From a bacterium (GTDB lineage: Bacteria; Cyanobacteriota; Vampirovibrionia; Gastranaerophilales; Gastranaerophilaceae), in NCBI GenBank assembly GCA_017403285.1, contig JAFQOI010000088.1, positions 1 through 59,561 on the forward strand: a stretch of 59,561 nucleotides of DNA, written 5' to 3'. The first letter of the stretch is position 1. The number at the start of each line of letters is the position of its first letter. The notes beneath the pieces are model-generated. The model was given only the letters and a program-made list of their open reading frames with translations. It made no database searches and was not told the DNA's origin. Position numbers and translations under genes: made by a program. This document shows, piece after piece, positions 16,620 through 23,759 of this stretch.

Positions 16620-17171
16620 ATGAAAAGATTGTTATTAATATTGTTTTTAATATTTTCTTTATTTGGATTAGAGGTTAGTGCCGAAGAAATAACAAGCCAA
16701 TCTGGTCAAGCAATACGTAAAGGTACTTTTATTAGAGTAATGGTTCCAGAGGAGTTTTCTACTCTTACTTCTGATATTGGTGATGAATTGTGGTTTTTAA
16801 ATACACAAGATATGTTTATTTATGAAACAAATGCAATTCCTGAAAATACGAAAATATATGGTGAAATAGAAGATATAAGAGAGCCTGTTCAAGGACGAGA
16901 TGCGGCGATAAAAATTTTGATAAATAAAATGATAACACCAGATAAAAAGGTTTATAGAATCAAAGGTCATATATATAGCGAAAATGATAATTATATAGGT
17001 GGCAAACAAACTGCACCAACATATTATAGAAAAGTTCCTCATTATAATTTTAGATTAAGACCTTTTCTTCACGTTGCACCATTAAAAATATTAGATATGG
17101 GCAATCATACAATTGTTAAACCAGGGGAAGAATTATTTATGATTTTTGAAGAAGATGTACAAATAAAATGA
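16620..17171 (+). CDS. Exported protein, core resembling the next gene's product
   Basis: This 183-residue protein has a signal peptide of about 22 residues (MKRLLLILFLIFSLFGLEVSAEE). I do not recognise a named family. The core reads: KGTFIRVMVPEEFSTLTSDIGDELWF, then a segment IPENTKIYGEIEDI, then RDAAIKILINKMITPDKKVYRIKGHI. The order is repeated in the next gene (GDGVSMYL, ASAGSKINGTV, NGQLQIKFTNIVTPYGQMVPISAVI). This looks like a small beta domain of the kind found in TrbI/VirB10-like proteins. It ends with a charged segment GEELFMIFEEDVQIK. It is the first gene of the cluster leading to tonB-exbB-exbD. Function unknown. Confidence 0.7.
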   Translation: MKRLLLILFLIFSLFGLEVSAEEITSQSGQAIRKGTFIRVMVPEEFSTLTSDIGDELWFLNTQDMFIYETNAIPENTKIYGEIEDIREPVQGRDAAIKILINKMITPDKKVYRIKGHIYSENDNYIGGKQTAPTYYRKVPHYNFRLRPFLHVAPLKILDMGNHTIVKPGEELFMIFEEDVQIK

Positions 17172-17235
17172 ACTAATTTTAAAATGATTCGTTTTATTTG
17201 ATGAAAATGAAAAATATTGAATTGAGGAGAATAAC

Positions 17236-18027
17236 ATGAAAAAAGAATTTATATCATTAGCAATTATTGCTTCATTTTTTATGATGCCTTGTAGCGTTTT
17301 TGCTTCTAATTATGACTCGTATCCAGAAATACAGTATAATCCTCAAGAAATGCCACAACAAACAAAATATCCACTTCCTGTAAATTCGTACCAAGCTCAA
17401 GGATATGATACTAATCAATATCAAGGCGGATATTATAATACGAATCAGTTGCAAGGTAATGTAGTGATGGTTCCTGCTAATACATCTTTTACTGCTACTA
17501 CTATGAGTCCAATAAATTCTGAAATGCTGAGTGCTGGTGATGGCGTATCAATGTATTTGTCTTCTGATTTTTATTATGGAAATAAGTTAATTGCTTCTGC
17601 TGGAAGCAAAATAAATGGAACAGTTCTTCTTTCAAAAAAGGGTGGAATAGGAAAAAGAAATGGGCAACTTCAAATTAAGTTTACGAATATAGTAACTCCA
17701 TATGGGCAAATGGTTCCAATAAGCGCAGTTATCAAAACAGATGATAATTCTGGTATTCTTAAAGCAGGCGCAGTTAAGGATGTTGCAAAAGAATATACAA
17801 AAGATGCAGTTGTTGGCGCTGCAGTGGGTGCTGTTTTGGGGACTGCTATGGGTGCATTATCATCAGGAAAAGTTGGCAAAGGTGCAATATATGGAACCGC
17901 TTTAGGTGGTGGTATGGGGCTTGCATCTAATGTTGCTCAAAGAGGAGATAATGTAGAAATACCACAAGGTGCATCTCTTGTTCTTGTTACTGACCAACCC
18001 ATTACAGTTTCAATCAATAATCCATAA
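17236..18027 (+). CDS. Exported protein with TrbI/VirB10-like beta segment and glycine-zipper helices
   Basis: This 263-residue protein has a signal peptide (MKKEFISLAIIASFFMMPCSVFAS), and the C in MPCS might also suggest a lipoprotein, though the lipobox is poor. A Gln/Tyr/Asn-rich linker (about 25-75) follows, then a beta-rich core. Next is a glycine-zipper region (VVGAAVGAVLGTAMGALSSG, then YGTALGGGMGLASN) that could insert in a membrane or oligomerise. It ends IPQGASLVLVTDQPITVSINNP, like the ends of TrbI/VirB10-type domains. A TTGAGGAGAATAAC ribosome-binding site precedes the ATG. It lies 71 bases before tonB. I infer an envelope role; no activity can be assigned. Confidence 0.7.
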   Translation: MKKEFISLAIIASFFMMPCSVFASNYDSYPEIQYNPQEMPQQTKYPLPVNSYQAQGYDTNQYQGGYYNTNQLQGNVVMVPANTSFTATTMSPINSEMLSAGDGVSMYLSSDFYYGNKLIASAGSKINGTVLLSKKGGIGKRNGQLQIKFTNIVTPYGQMVPISAVIKTDDNSGILKAGAVKDVAKEYTKDAVVGAAVGAVLGTAMGALSSGKVGKGAIYGTALGGGMGLASNVAQRGDNVEIPQGASLVLVTDQPITVSINNP

Positions 18028-18066
18028 TGGATAGTAAATAGGCTATTTGTTTTGTCGTCGTTTTTT

Positions 18067-18075
18067 TGATAAAAT
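18067..18075 (+). promoter_or_regulatory. Extended -10 element before the tonB-like gene
   Basis: TG (18067-18068), A, TAAAAT (18070-18075), 23 bases before ATG 18098. It suggests the tonB-exbB-exbD-exbD operon has its own promoter. Confidence 0.45.
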
Positions 18076-18097
18076 AAAGGCAAATGAGAATTTAGGG

Positions 18098-19264
18098 ATG
18101 TCAGTTTTACAAAATAAAGATAATTCAAAATTAAATAAAGGTAGGGATGCTGTTTATGAGATCCCTGCCGTTATCAGAGAAGAAAAAGAAGATATAAGTT
18201 TTTATAAAGCGTTTATAATCTCTTTTCTTCTTCATCCGTTAATAGTTATCTTTGTTATTTTAGTATCTTTGATACTTAGATATTTGGGTTTACATTTTGA
18301 TTTGTTTAAAAAACCGGATTTGAAACCAAAAGATATAGAATTTGTGCTTGTTGAAAAAGAAGCACCACCTATAAATAAAAATACAAAAAATAGATCAGAT
18401 AAAAATTCACAAGCAGGTGGAAAACACGATCCAACAAGAAAAGAATCGTTACCACAACCAGCGGCAAAAAAGGCAGAAAATAAAACAGCAACACCAAATG
18501 TACCGGCTAAAAAACCAGCGACACCCAAACCACAGGTTCAAAAGCCACAACAGAAACCGCAACAACAAATAGCACCAAAGCAAGAGCAAAAAGTGACTCA
18601 AACACCTGCTCCAAAAGCACCTGCGCCAAAACCAACTCCAGCGCCGGCTGCTCCAAAAGTAACACAAAAACCAAATTCGACATTTAATATACCTGTACCA
18701 AAATCGTCAATTCCGCAAGTGGCACAGCCCACTGCTCCGTTGACTCCTGCTCCCAAAATTGGTGGTGGTGGAACAACAACAGGGGTTAATGGTGGAACTG
18801 GCAGTTCGCCGGCACCTACTTTCTCTCAATCTTCGGCTTCTTCTACAAGGGGAGGAATGACTGGTGGAAGTGGTAGATTCTCTGCGGCTAGTGGATATGG
18901 TAGTGGCAATGTGGGTAATCCAAGCCCTGGAAATCCTAATGGTGCTCCTGGTATAGATGCCATAAAAGAGCCAGATTTTGGACCTTATATGAAAGAACTT
19001 CAAAGACGTATTAAAATGAATTGGGATCCTCCAAAAGGAAATGAAAGCAAACGAGTTGTACTTTTATTTACCATAAGTAGAGATGGTAGACTTATGAGTG
19101 TAAAAGTTTACAGGTCTTCGGGGCTTCAAACGGCTGACAATGCTGCAGTAAATGCGGTTAAGTTAACTGCGCCATTTAGACCTTTACCTCCAGAATTTAG
19201 AGGAAATAGTGTTGATATCCAATTTACGTTTGATTATAACGTATTAGGTGCTTCACTCAATTAA
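18098..19264 (+). CDS. tonB: TonB/TolA-like energy transducer
   Basis: The product is about 388 residues from ATG 18098 (an in-frame TTG at 18047 lacks support). A cytoplasmic N-terminus of about 50 residues precedes one membrane helix (IVIFVILVSLILRYLGL). Then comes a long Pro/Ala/Lys/Gln-rich periplasmic spanning region (about 100-230) and a Gly/Ser-rich stretch. The C-terminal domain of about 90 residues (YMKELQRRIKMNWDPP, FTISRDGRLMSVKVYRSSG, ADNAAVNAVK-PFRPLPPEF) is a TonB_C/TolA_C fold. It should couple the proton gradient, through ExbB and ExbD, to outer-membrane receptors or envelope integrity. No TonB-dependent receptor lies nearby, so it could be the Tol-like version. Confidence 0.88.
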   Translation: MSVLQNKDNSKLNKGRDAVYEIPAVIREEKEDISFYKAFIISFLLHPLIVIFVILVSLILRYLGLHFDLFKKPDLKPKDIEFVLVEKEAPPINKNTKNRSDKNSQAGGKHDPTRKESLPQPAAKKAENKTATPNVPAKKPATPKPQVQKPQQKPQQQIAPKQEQKVTQTPAPKAPAPKPTPAPAAPKVTQKPNSTFNIPVPKSSIPQVAQPTAPLTPAPKIGGGGTTTGVNGGTGSSPAPTFSQSSASSTRGGMTGGSGRFSAASGYGSGNVGNPSPGNPNGAPGIDAIKEPDFGPYMKELQRRIKMNWDPPKGNESKRVVLLFTISRDGRLMSVKVYRSSGLQTADNAAVNAVKLTAPFRPLPPEFRGNSVDIQFTFDYNVLGASLN

Positions 19265-19299
19265 AAGAAAAGTAAAAAATAAGAAAAGAGGAAATAATT

Positions 19300-19935
19300 A
19301 TGGAATTACTATTAACTTCGATTAAAATGGACTGGCCAGTATTGCTACCAATATTACTTTGTTCATTGCTTACAGTTGCTGTTGCGATTAACAGATTTAA
19401 TTTTTACAATAAAAATCAAAGAGATGTTGTTAGATTTATTAGAGCATTAAAAACAGAATTGGTTAATAACAGACTAGAAGCAGCAAAGAGCCTAAGTATA
19501 CAATTGGGTGGTGTTATAGGCGAAGTCGCAGAAGAAGCAGTTAGAATTTTTTCTGAACAAAAAGTGGGATTTTCTCGTTCTTTTGATATTTCTGCCAACC
19601 TTGCAACAAGAAAATTAGAAAAATATTTAACAATTCTAGGTACTGTTGGAGGGGTTTGTCCTTTCTTGGGTTTATTTGGTACTGTTGTTAGAATATTGTA
19701 CACATTCCAAGATTTGGCATCTCAAGGTAATCAATCAGCAGCAGTTGCAGAAGGTATTGGTTCCGCTCTTATTGCTACTGCTTTCGGTTTAGGTGTTGCT
19801 ATTGTTGCAGTTGTTTTGTATAACCTTTTTCAATCAACAGTCAAAAGATATGAAGATGATTTTCAGTTAATAAAATTATTGTTCTTAAGTTTTACTGACT
19901 CAGAAGAAAAAGTTCAAACAAAAGCTTTAGTATAG
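19300..19935 (+). CDS. exbB: ExbB/TolQ-family proton channel subunit
   Basis: This 211-residue inner-membrane protein has three helices: about 12-32, about 115-137 and about 150-172. The MotA/TolQ/ExbB segment between residues 100 and 175 contains LTILGTVGGVCPFLGLFGTVVRILYTF and SAVAEGIGSALIATAFGLGVAIVAVVLYN. It forms the pentameric stator with ExbD that powers TonB. RBS GAGGAAATAATT. It lies 35 bases after tonB and 9 before the first exbD. Confidence 0.93.
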   Translation: MELLLTSIKMDWPVLLPILLCSLLTVAVAINRFNFYNKNQRDVVRFIRALKTELVNNRLEAAKSLSIQLGGVIGEVAEEAVRIFSEQKVGFSRSFDISANLATRKLEKYLTILGTVGGVCPFLGLFGTVVRILYTFQDLASQGNQSAAVAEGIGSALIATAFGLGVAIVAVVLYNLFQSTVKRYEDDFQLIKLLFLSFTDSEEKVQTKALV

Positions 19936-19944
19936 GAAATAAAA

Positions 19945-20457
19945 ATGGCATTTTCGAATCAGGATAATAAAAAATCTTTATTTACAGAGATTAATATAAC
20001 TCCGTTAACTGACATCTTTTTGGTATTACTAATCATAATGATGGTAATAGCGCCCTCTTTTCAGACAATGGATACGGATATTAATATTCCTGAAATTAAT
20101 AGTGGCATTGCAATTGAACAAAAAAATGCGACAATATCTGTTACTAAGCAAGGGCAGTATTATATTAATGGTAAACAAATTACACCAGAAGCATTGGTTG
20201 ATGAGTTAAATGCGCTTAAGCCAGTGCTAGAAAAACATGAAGTTGTTGTAAAAGCTGATAGTGAAACTAAAAGTAGCGAAATATTGAAAATAATGAAAGC
20301 AGCACAAACAGCAGAATATGAAAAACTTGTTGTAGCAGGTGAACCACTTACCAAAAAAGAACAACGAGAACTTGAAAAAACGTCAACTGCTAAACAAGCA
20401 GAAATAGAACAACCAAAACAGAAAGTTAATGCCCAAGATTATGATTGGGATGAATAA
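19945..20457 (+). CDS. exbD: ExbD/TolR-family protein, copy 1 with charged tail
   Basis: This 170-residue bitopic protein has the family's INITPLTDIFLVLLIIMMV segment, including the essential membrane Asp (TD). A periplasmic domain follows, with ISVTKQGQYYINGKQI and KADSETKSSEILKIMKAAQ. The last 40 residues or so are a Glu/Lys/Gln-rich extension missing from copy 2. The copies share most of their membrane segment, yet the codons differ at many synonymous sites, so the duplication is old. Confidence 0.92.
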   Translation: MAFSNQDNKKSLFTEINITPLTDIFLVLLIIMMVIAPSFQTMDTDINIPEINSGIAIEQKNATISVTKQGQYYINGKQITPEALVDELNALKPVLEKHEVVVKADSETKSSEILKIMKAAQTAEYEKLVVAGEPLTKKEQRELEKTSTAKQAEIEQPKQKVNAQDYDWDE

Positions 20458-20468
20458 GGAAAACTAAA

Positions 20469-20858
20469 ATGGCAGGACAAAGAAAAACATTTAATGAAAT
20501 AAACATTACTCCTTTAACCGATATCTTTTTGGTTTTACTTATCATAATGATGGTTATTGCTCCTTTATTAGACCAACAAGGGTTAAATTTGGCAGTGCCT
20601 AATGTTATAGAAGTGCAAGATGAAATAAAAGATTCTAAATTGATAAAAATAACAGTTACCGATACTGATAAATATATGGTTGATGATATTGAAATTACTG
20701 CTAATGAGTTGGGTAATTATATAAAAGAAAATGTACAGGCAAATCCAGATGGGCTTTTAATTTTAACCCAAGAACAATCGACACATGGTGCTGTTGTTAA
20801 ACTAATGGATGAAGCAAGAAATGCTGGTGTTACAAATGTCTCTATTTCAGAGTATTAA
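20469..20858 (+). CDS. exbD: ExbD/TolR-family protein, copy 2
   Basis: This 129-residue second ExbD has the same membrane segment INITPLTDIFLVLLIIMMVIAP, then a short periplasmic domain ending TQEQSTHGAVVKLMDEARNAGVTNVSISEY, the usual family ending. Together with copy 1 it could form a hetero-dimer in the ExbB pore. It lies 11 bases after copy 1. Its stop directly abuts the convergent kinase gene. Confidence 0.92.
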   Translation: MAGQRKTFNEINITPLTDIFLVLLIIMMVIAPLLDQQGLNLAVPNVIEVQDEIKDSKLIKITVTDTDKYMVDDIEITANELGNYIKENVQANPDGLLILTQEQSTHGAVVKLMDEARNAGVTNVSISEY

Positions 20859-21401
20859 TTAAAACGTTACACCCAGTTTTTTCTGAATTGCTGCTTTTAA
20901 TCCTTTGATGTTTTCTTTTAAATCTTCGTAAGAACCGCTGTTATCTATTACATAATCCCAGTCTTTTATGCTGTCGAGTTCTGTTTCTGTATTGTCGTTG
21001 TTAGAAACAAGGTTTCCTCTTTTGCTCCTTGCTTCTTCAGTTGCTTCAACTCGAACCGCAAAAGCTCCAAATGAACGAAAAACATCTAGTTCATGCTTCA
21101 TTCTTATATCCGTAACAACGGTATTTCCTTCATATTCGATAATGGAATTGAGCCAATAGTCTGGATTTTGTGCTCTGCCCCAGTTGCCCAAGTCTATCAA
21201 ATCTTGTCTGTAATTTGATTTGTTTTTTTCTATCTCTTCAACACTTAGTCCAGTTTTTTCTGAATATCTCAATTTAATGGCATCAGCAATGCCAATTCTT
21301 TTAAAAGATTTAAATTCTTCTAATAAAACTTTTGCAACCGTATCTTTTCCGGCAAATTGTTTTCCCGAAAATACTATTATTTTTTTTGAACTATTAGTCA
21401 T
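20859..21401 (-). CDS. Small P-loop (deoxy)nucleotide-type kinase
   Basis: This 180-residue protein has a P-loop variant GKQFAGKDTVAK near the N-terminus. IGIADAIKLRYSEKTG, VVTDIRMKHELDVFR and VRVEATEEARSKRG follow; the last resembles a LID-type Arg region. The layout fits dNMP kinase/dephospho-CoA kinase-like proteins and phosphomevalonate-kinase-like folds. The substrate cannot be fixed from sequence. Its ATG lies inside the last codons of the S1-domain gene (8-base overlap), so the two are translationally coupled. No separate ribosome-binding site is needed. Confidence 0.7.
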   Translation of the reverse strand: MTNSSKKIIVFSGKQFAGKDTVAKVLLEEFKSFKRIGIADAIKLRYSEKTGLSVEEIEKNKSNYRQDLIDLGNWGRAQNPDYWLNSIIEYEGNTVVTDIRMKHELDVFRSFGAFAVRVEATEEARSKRGNLVSNNDNTETELDSIKDWDYVIDNSGSYEDLKENIKGLKAAIQKKLGVTF

Positions 21402-22449
21402 TGTTAATACTTAAACTTATTCTTCTATCATCTGGATTGAATTTCAAAATAGTAGTTTGAATTTTATCTCCAACTTTTAAGATAGTATTCTTTTTGTTTT
21501 GATATTCAAGAAGTTCATTGTTTGGTAATAATGCTTCTACACAAGGGAATACCTCAACAAATGCACCAAAATGTTTAATTCTTGTGATAGTTCCTTCAAT
21601 TTTATCACCATCTTTAATTTTTTCTTTTGCCTCAAGCCAAGGATCTTTTTCAAGGTTTTTAAGGCTTAAGCTAATTCTTTGTTTTTCGGTATCAATTACA
21701 ATGACTTCTGCCTTTATGATATCGCCAACTTTTAAAATATCAGAAGGATGCTCTACCCATCTCCAAGAAATTTGAGATAGAGGAAGTAATGCGTCAATTC
21801 CTCCAATATAAACGAATGCGCCGAAGTCAGTAATCCTTACAACTTCACCTTCAACAACTTGACCGATTTCAACTGTTTCAAAAATGTTCTTTTTGTTTTC
21901 GTCTTTATCTTCGTTGTACACTTTACGATTTGAAAGAATAAAGTTACCTTGTTGTATATCCATTGTAAGGATTTTAAGTTCAAGTTTTTCGCCAACAGTA
22001 CTTTCTGTTGATTTTAATTTTAAGTGGCTAGAAGGAACAAATCCTCTAACACCTTTAACTTCAACAAGGACACCACCTTTAACGGTAGAAACAATAACAC
22101 CTTCAACTGTAGCATCATTTGCTTTTAATTCTTCAAGTTCTCTCCAGCTGTATGCCATTGCAACTTTCTTATATGACAACATGAATCTGCCGTCTTCATC
22201 TTCTTCTCTGATTATTAAAAATTCATATTCATTGTTTTTCTTTAAAGTTTCTTCAACTGAAACTGTACTATCAACAATAGCCTCTTTTATTGGAACGTAA
22301 GCGGCAGTTTTGGCTCCGATATCAACAACAACTCCTGATGAATCATGTGAGCATACAATACCTTTTACTAAGTCGCCTTTTTGGAAACTGTAATCGTATT
22401 TGCTTAATAGTGCTTCAAATTCGTTATCACTACATATTTGTTCTGCCAT
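21394..22449 (-). CDS. rpsA: Ribosomal protein S1-like, four S1 domains
   Basis: This 351-residue protein has four S1 RNA-binding repeats. Their starts are roughly at residues 18 (KGDLVKGIVCSHDSSGVVVDIG), 103 (NDATVEGVIVSTVKGGVLVEV), 190 (IGQVVEGEVVRITDFGAFVYIG) and 277 (DGDKIEGTITRIKHFGAFVEV). Repeats 3 and 4 have the classic F-GAFV pattern and end in RISLS. S1 binds mRNA leaders on the small subunit. E. coli S1 has six domains and cyanobacterial S1 three, so four is intermediate. AGAGGAAAAAAG precedes the ATG. It is followed in overlap by the kinase gene. Confidence 0.88.
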   Translation of the reverse strand: MAEQICSDNEFEALLSKYDYSFQKGDLVKGIVCSHDSSGVVVDIGAKTAAYVPIKEAIVDSTVSVEETLKKNNEYEFLIIREEDEDGRFMLSYKKVAMAYSWRELEELKANDATVEGVIVSTVKGGVLVEVKGVRGFVPSSHLKLKSTESTVGEKLELKILTMDIQQGNFILSNRKVYNEDKDENKKNIFETVEIGQVVEGEVVRITDFGAFVYIGGIDALLPLSQISWRWVEHPSDILKVGDIIKAEVIVIDTEKQRISLSLKNLEKDPWLEAKEKIKDGDKIEGTITRIKHFGAFVEVFPCVEALLPNNELLEYQNKKNTILKVGDKIQTTILKFNPDDRRISLSINND

Positions 22450-22553
22450 ACTTTTTTCCTCTTATAAAATGCCATTCTTATTCTACTTCTTTTTCCGCAT
22501 GTTGTAAAGGAAATCACGTTTTATAAGAGTTAAAACTTCAAAGAAACGTAATA

Positions 22554-22578
22554 AATGCCCCTATGAGAGGGGCATTTA
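22554..22578 (-). terminator. Terminator after the sigma factor gene
   Basis: AAATGCCCCT (22554-22563) and AGGGGCATTT (22569-22578) form a 10-bp GC-rich stem around ATGAG. It lies just beyond the sigma gene stop and separates it from rpsA. Confidence 0.75.
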
Positions 22579-22580
22579 TT

Positions 22581-23477
22581 TTAGTATACATACGTGCTAA
22601 GCAAATCTGCTGATAATGCTTCATTTCTTAATTTGTTAAGTGCTCTTGCTTCTGTTTGTCTTATACATTCTTTTGTTACCCCGTATATTTTCCCAATTTC
22701 TTCAAGTGTTTGTTTTTCTTTTCCATCGAGCCCAAAATGCAGTAGAATAACATTTTGTTCTCTTTCTTTTAAGTTCATTAGTAGTGATACTACTTCTTTT
22801 TTCATAGAGTCATATTCGATTTTTTCTTGAATTGAGGTTTTCTTATCTTCAATAATGTCTATAAGTCTAACTTCAGAACCATTATTTATTTCAAAATCAC
22901 CTTCAAGAGATAATGTTTTTTTGTATGCATTGAGATAGTTATCTATTTTTTCTGGTTCTATATTCATCTTTTTTGCAACATCAGCAGATTTTACACTAGT
23001 GCAATTTTCTTTTTCCATTTCTGCTTTGATTTTTGAATATTTAGAAAGAGTTTCTTGTATATAAACAGGAATTCTTACACTGTGTGATTGTTCGGAAATT
23101 GCTTTGAACATTGCTTGTTTTATCCACCATGAGGCATAAGTAGAAAATCTGTATCCAAATTTCCAGTTGAATTTATCAACAGCGGCCATAAGACCAATAT
23201 TGCCTTCTTGGATTAAATCAATCATGGGTAATTTGCTGGAGTGAATAACTTTCTTTGCAATAGTAACAACAAGTTTTAAATTTGCTTTAATGAGTTTTTG
23301 TTTTGCTTCTTGATTGCCTTCTTTTGCAAGTCTTGCATATTCTTGTTCATCTTCAATGCTTAGATTTTTGTACTTATAAATTTCTCTTATATAGTTTGAA
23401 AGATTTCCATCTGAAAATAATGGGTTTGAAAAGTTTTCTTGTTCTGTTTCTGCCGTATAAACACAATTTAATGCCAT
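22581..23477 (-). CDS. Sigma-70 family RNA polymerase sigma factor (group 1/2 type)
   Basis: This 298-residue protein lacks region 1.1 and the non-conserved region. It contains region 1.2 (SNYIREIYKY), region 2 (KANLKLVVTIAKKV, DLIQEGNIGLMAAVDKFNWKFGYRFSTYASWWIKQAM), region 3 beginning VRIPVYIQETLSKY, and region 4. Region 4 includes LKEREQNVILLHFGLDG and the HTH TLEEIGKIYGVTKECIRQTEARALNKLR. Compared with E. coli sigma-70, the segment PVHMIET, which touches the TG of extended -10 promoters, reads PVYIQET, so the Glu is kept and His becomes Tyr. It may be a SigA-like or alternative group 2 factor. AGGAGAGTATTATT precedes the ATG. Confidence 0.9.
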   Translation of the reverse strand: MALNCVYTAETEQENFSNPLFSDGNLSNYIREIYKYKNLSIEDEQEYARLAKEGNQEAKQKLIKANLKLVVTIAKKVIHSSKLPMIDLIQEGNIGLMAAVDKFNWKFGYRFSTYASWWIKQAMFKAISEQSHSVRIPVYIQETLSKYSKIKAEMEKENCTSVKSADVAKKMNIEPEKIDNYLNAYKKTLSLEGDFEINNGSEVRLIDIIEDKKTSIQEKIEYDSMKKEVVSLLMNLKEREQNVILLHFGLDGKEKQTLEEIGKIYGVTKECIRQTEARALNKLRNEALSADLLSTYVY

Positions 23478-23519
23478 AATAATACTCTCCTGATTACGTT
23501 AACACCGATACACACAATT

Positions 23520-23559
23520 TGCTGAATACTCAGCAGGATAAGACAGCCTATATGAGGCT
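23520..23559 (-). promoter_or_regulatory. Two small hairpins in the 5' leader of the sigma gene
   Basis: TGCTGA-ATAC-TCAGCA (23520-23535) and AGCCT-ATATG-AGGCT (23545-23559) lie 40-80 bases before the start codon. An AT-rich segment with TATATA sequences lies beyond them and could hold the promoter. A regulatory role is only suggested. Confidence 0.35.
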
Positions 23560-23741
23560 ATTGAACACAACTACCAAAATAGAATTAGAATATAAATTAT
23601 TATATTATATATACAACGTATATACTTAATATATCATTTTTGAATTCTGATTTCAAGTGTTTCGTGAAGTTATATTAAGATAAATTTAAAAAATGGCGAT
23701 TTTGCTTAATATGTTGTTACACTTTCTCCGCATGTAATTAA

Positions 23742-23752
23742 TGGTATAAAAT
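23742..23752 (+). promoter_or_regulatory. Extended -10 element before the giant helicase
   Basis: TG (23742-23743), G, TATAAA (23745-23750), followed by AT. With normal spacing the transcript would start within about three bases of ATG 23760, so the mRNA is probably leaderless; no ribosome-binding site is visible. Confidence 0.45.
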
Positions 23753-23759
23753 AGATATT

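Noticed and set aside
18232-19003. Several open frames opposite the tonB-like gene
   Set aside because: They arise from the Pro/Ala/Gln-rich low-complexity coding of tonB; no start signals or known families.
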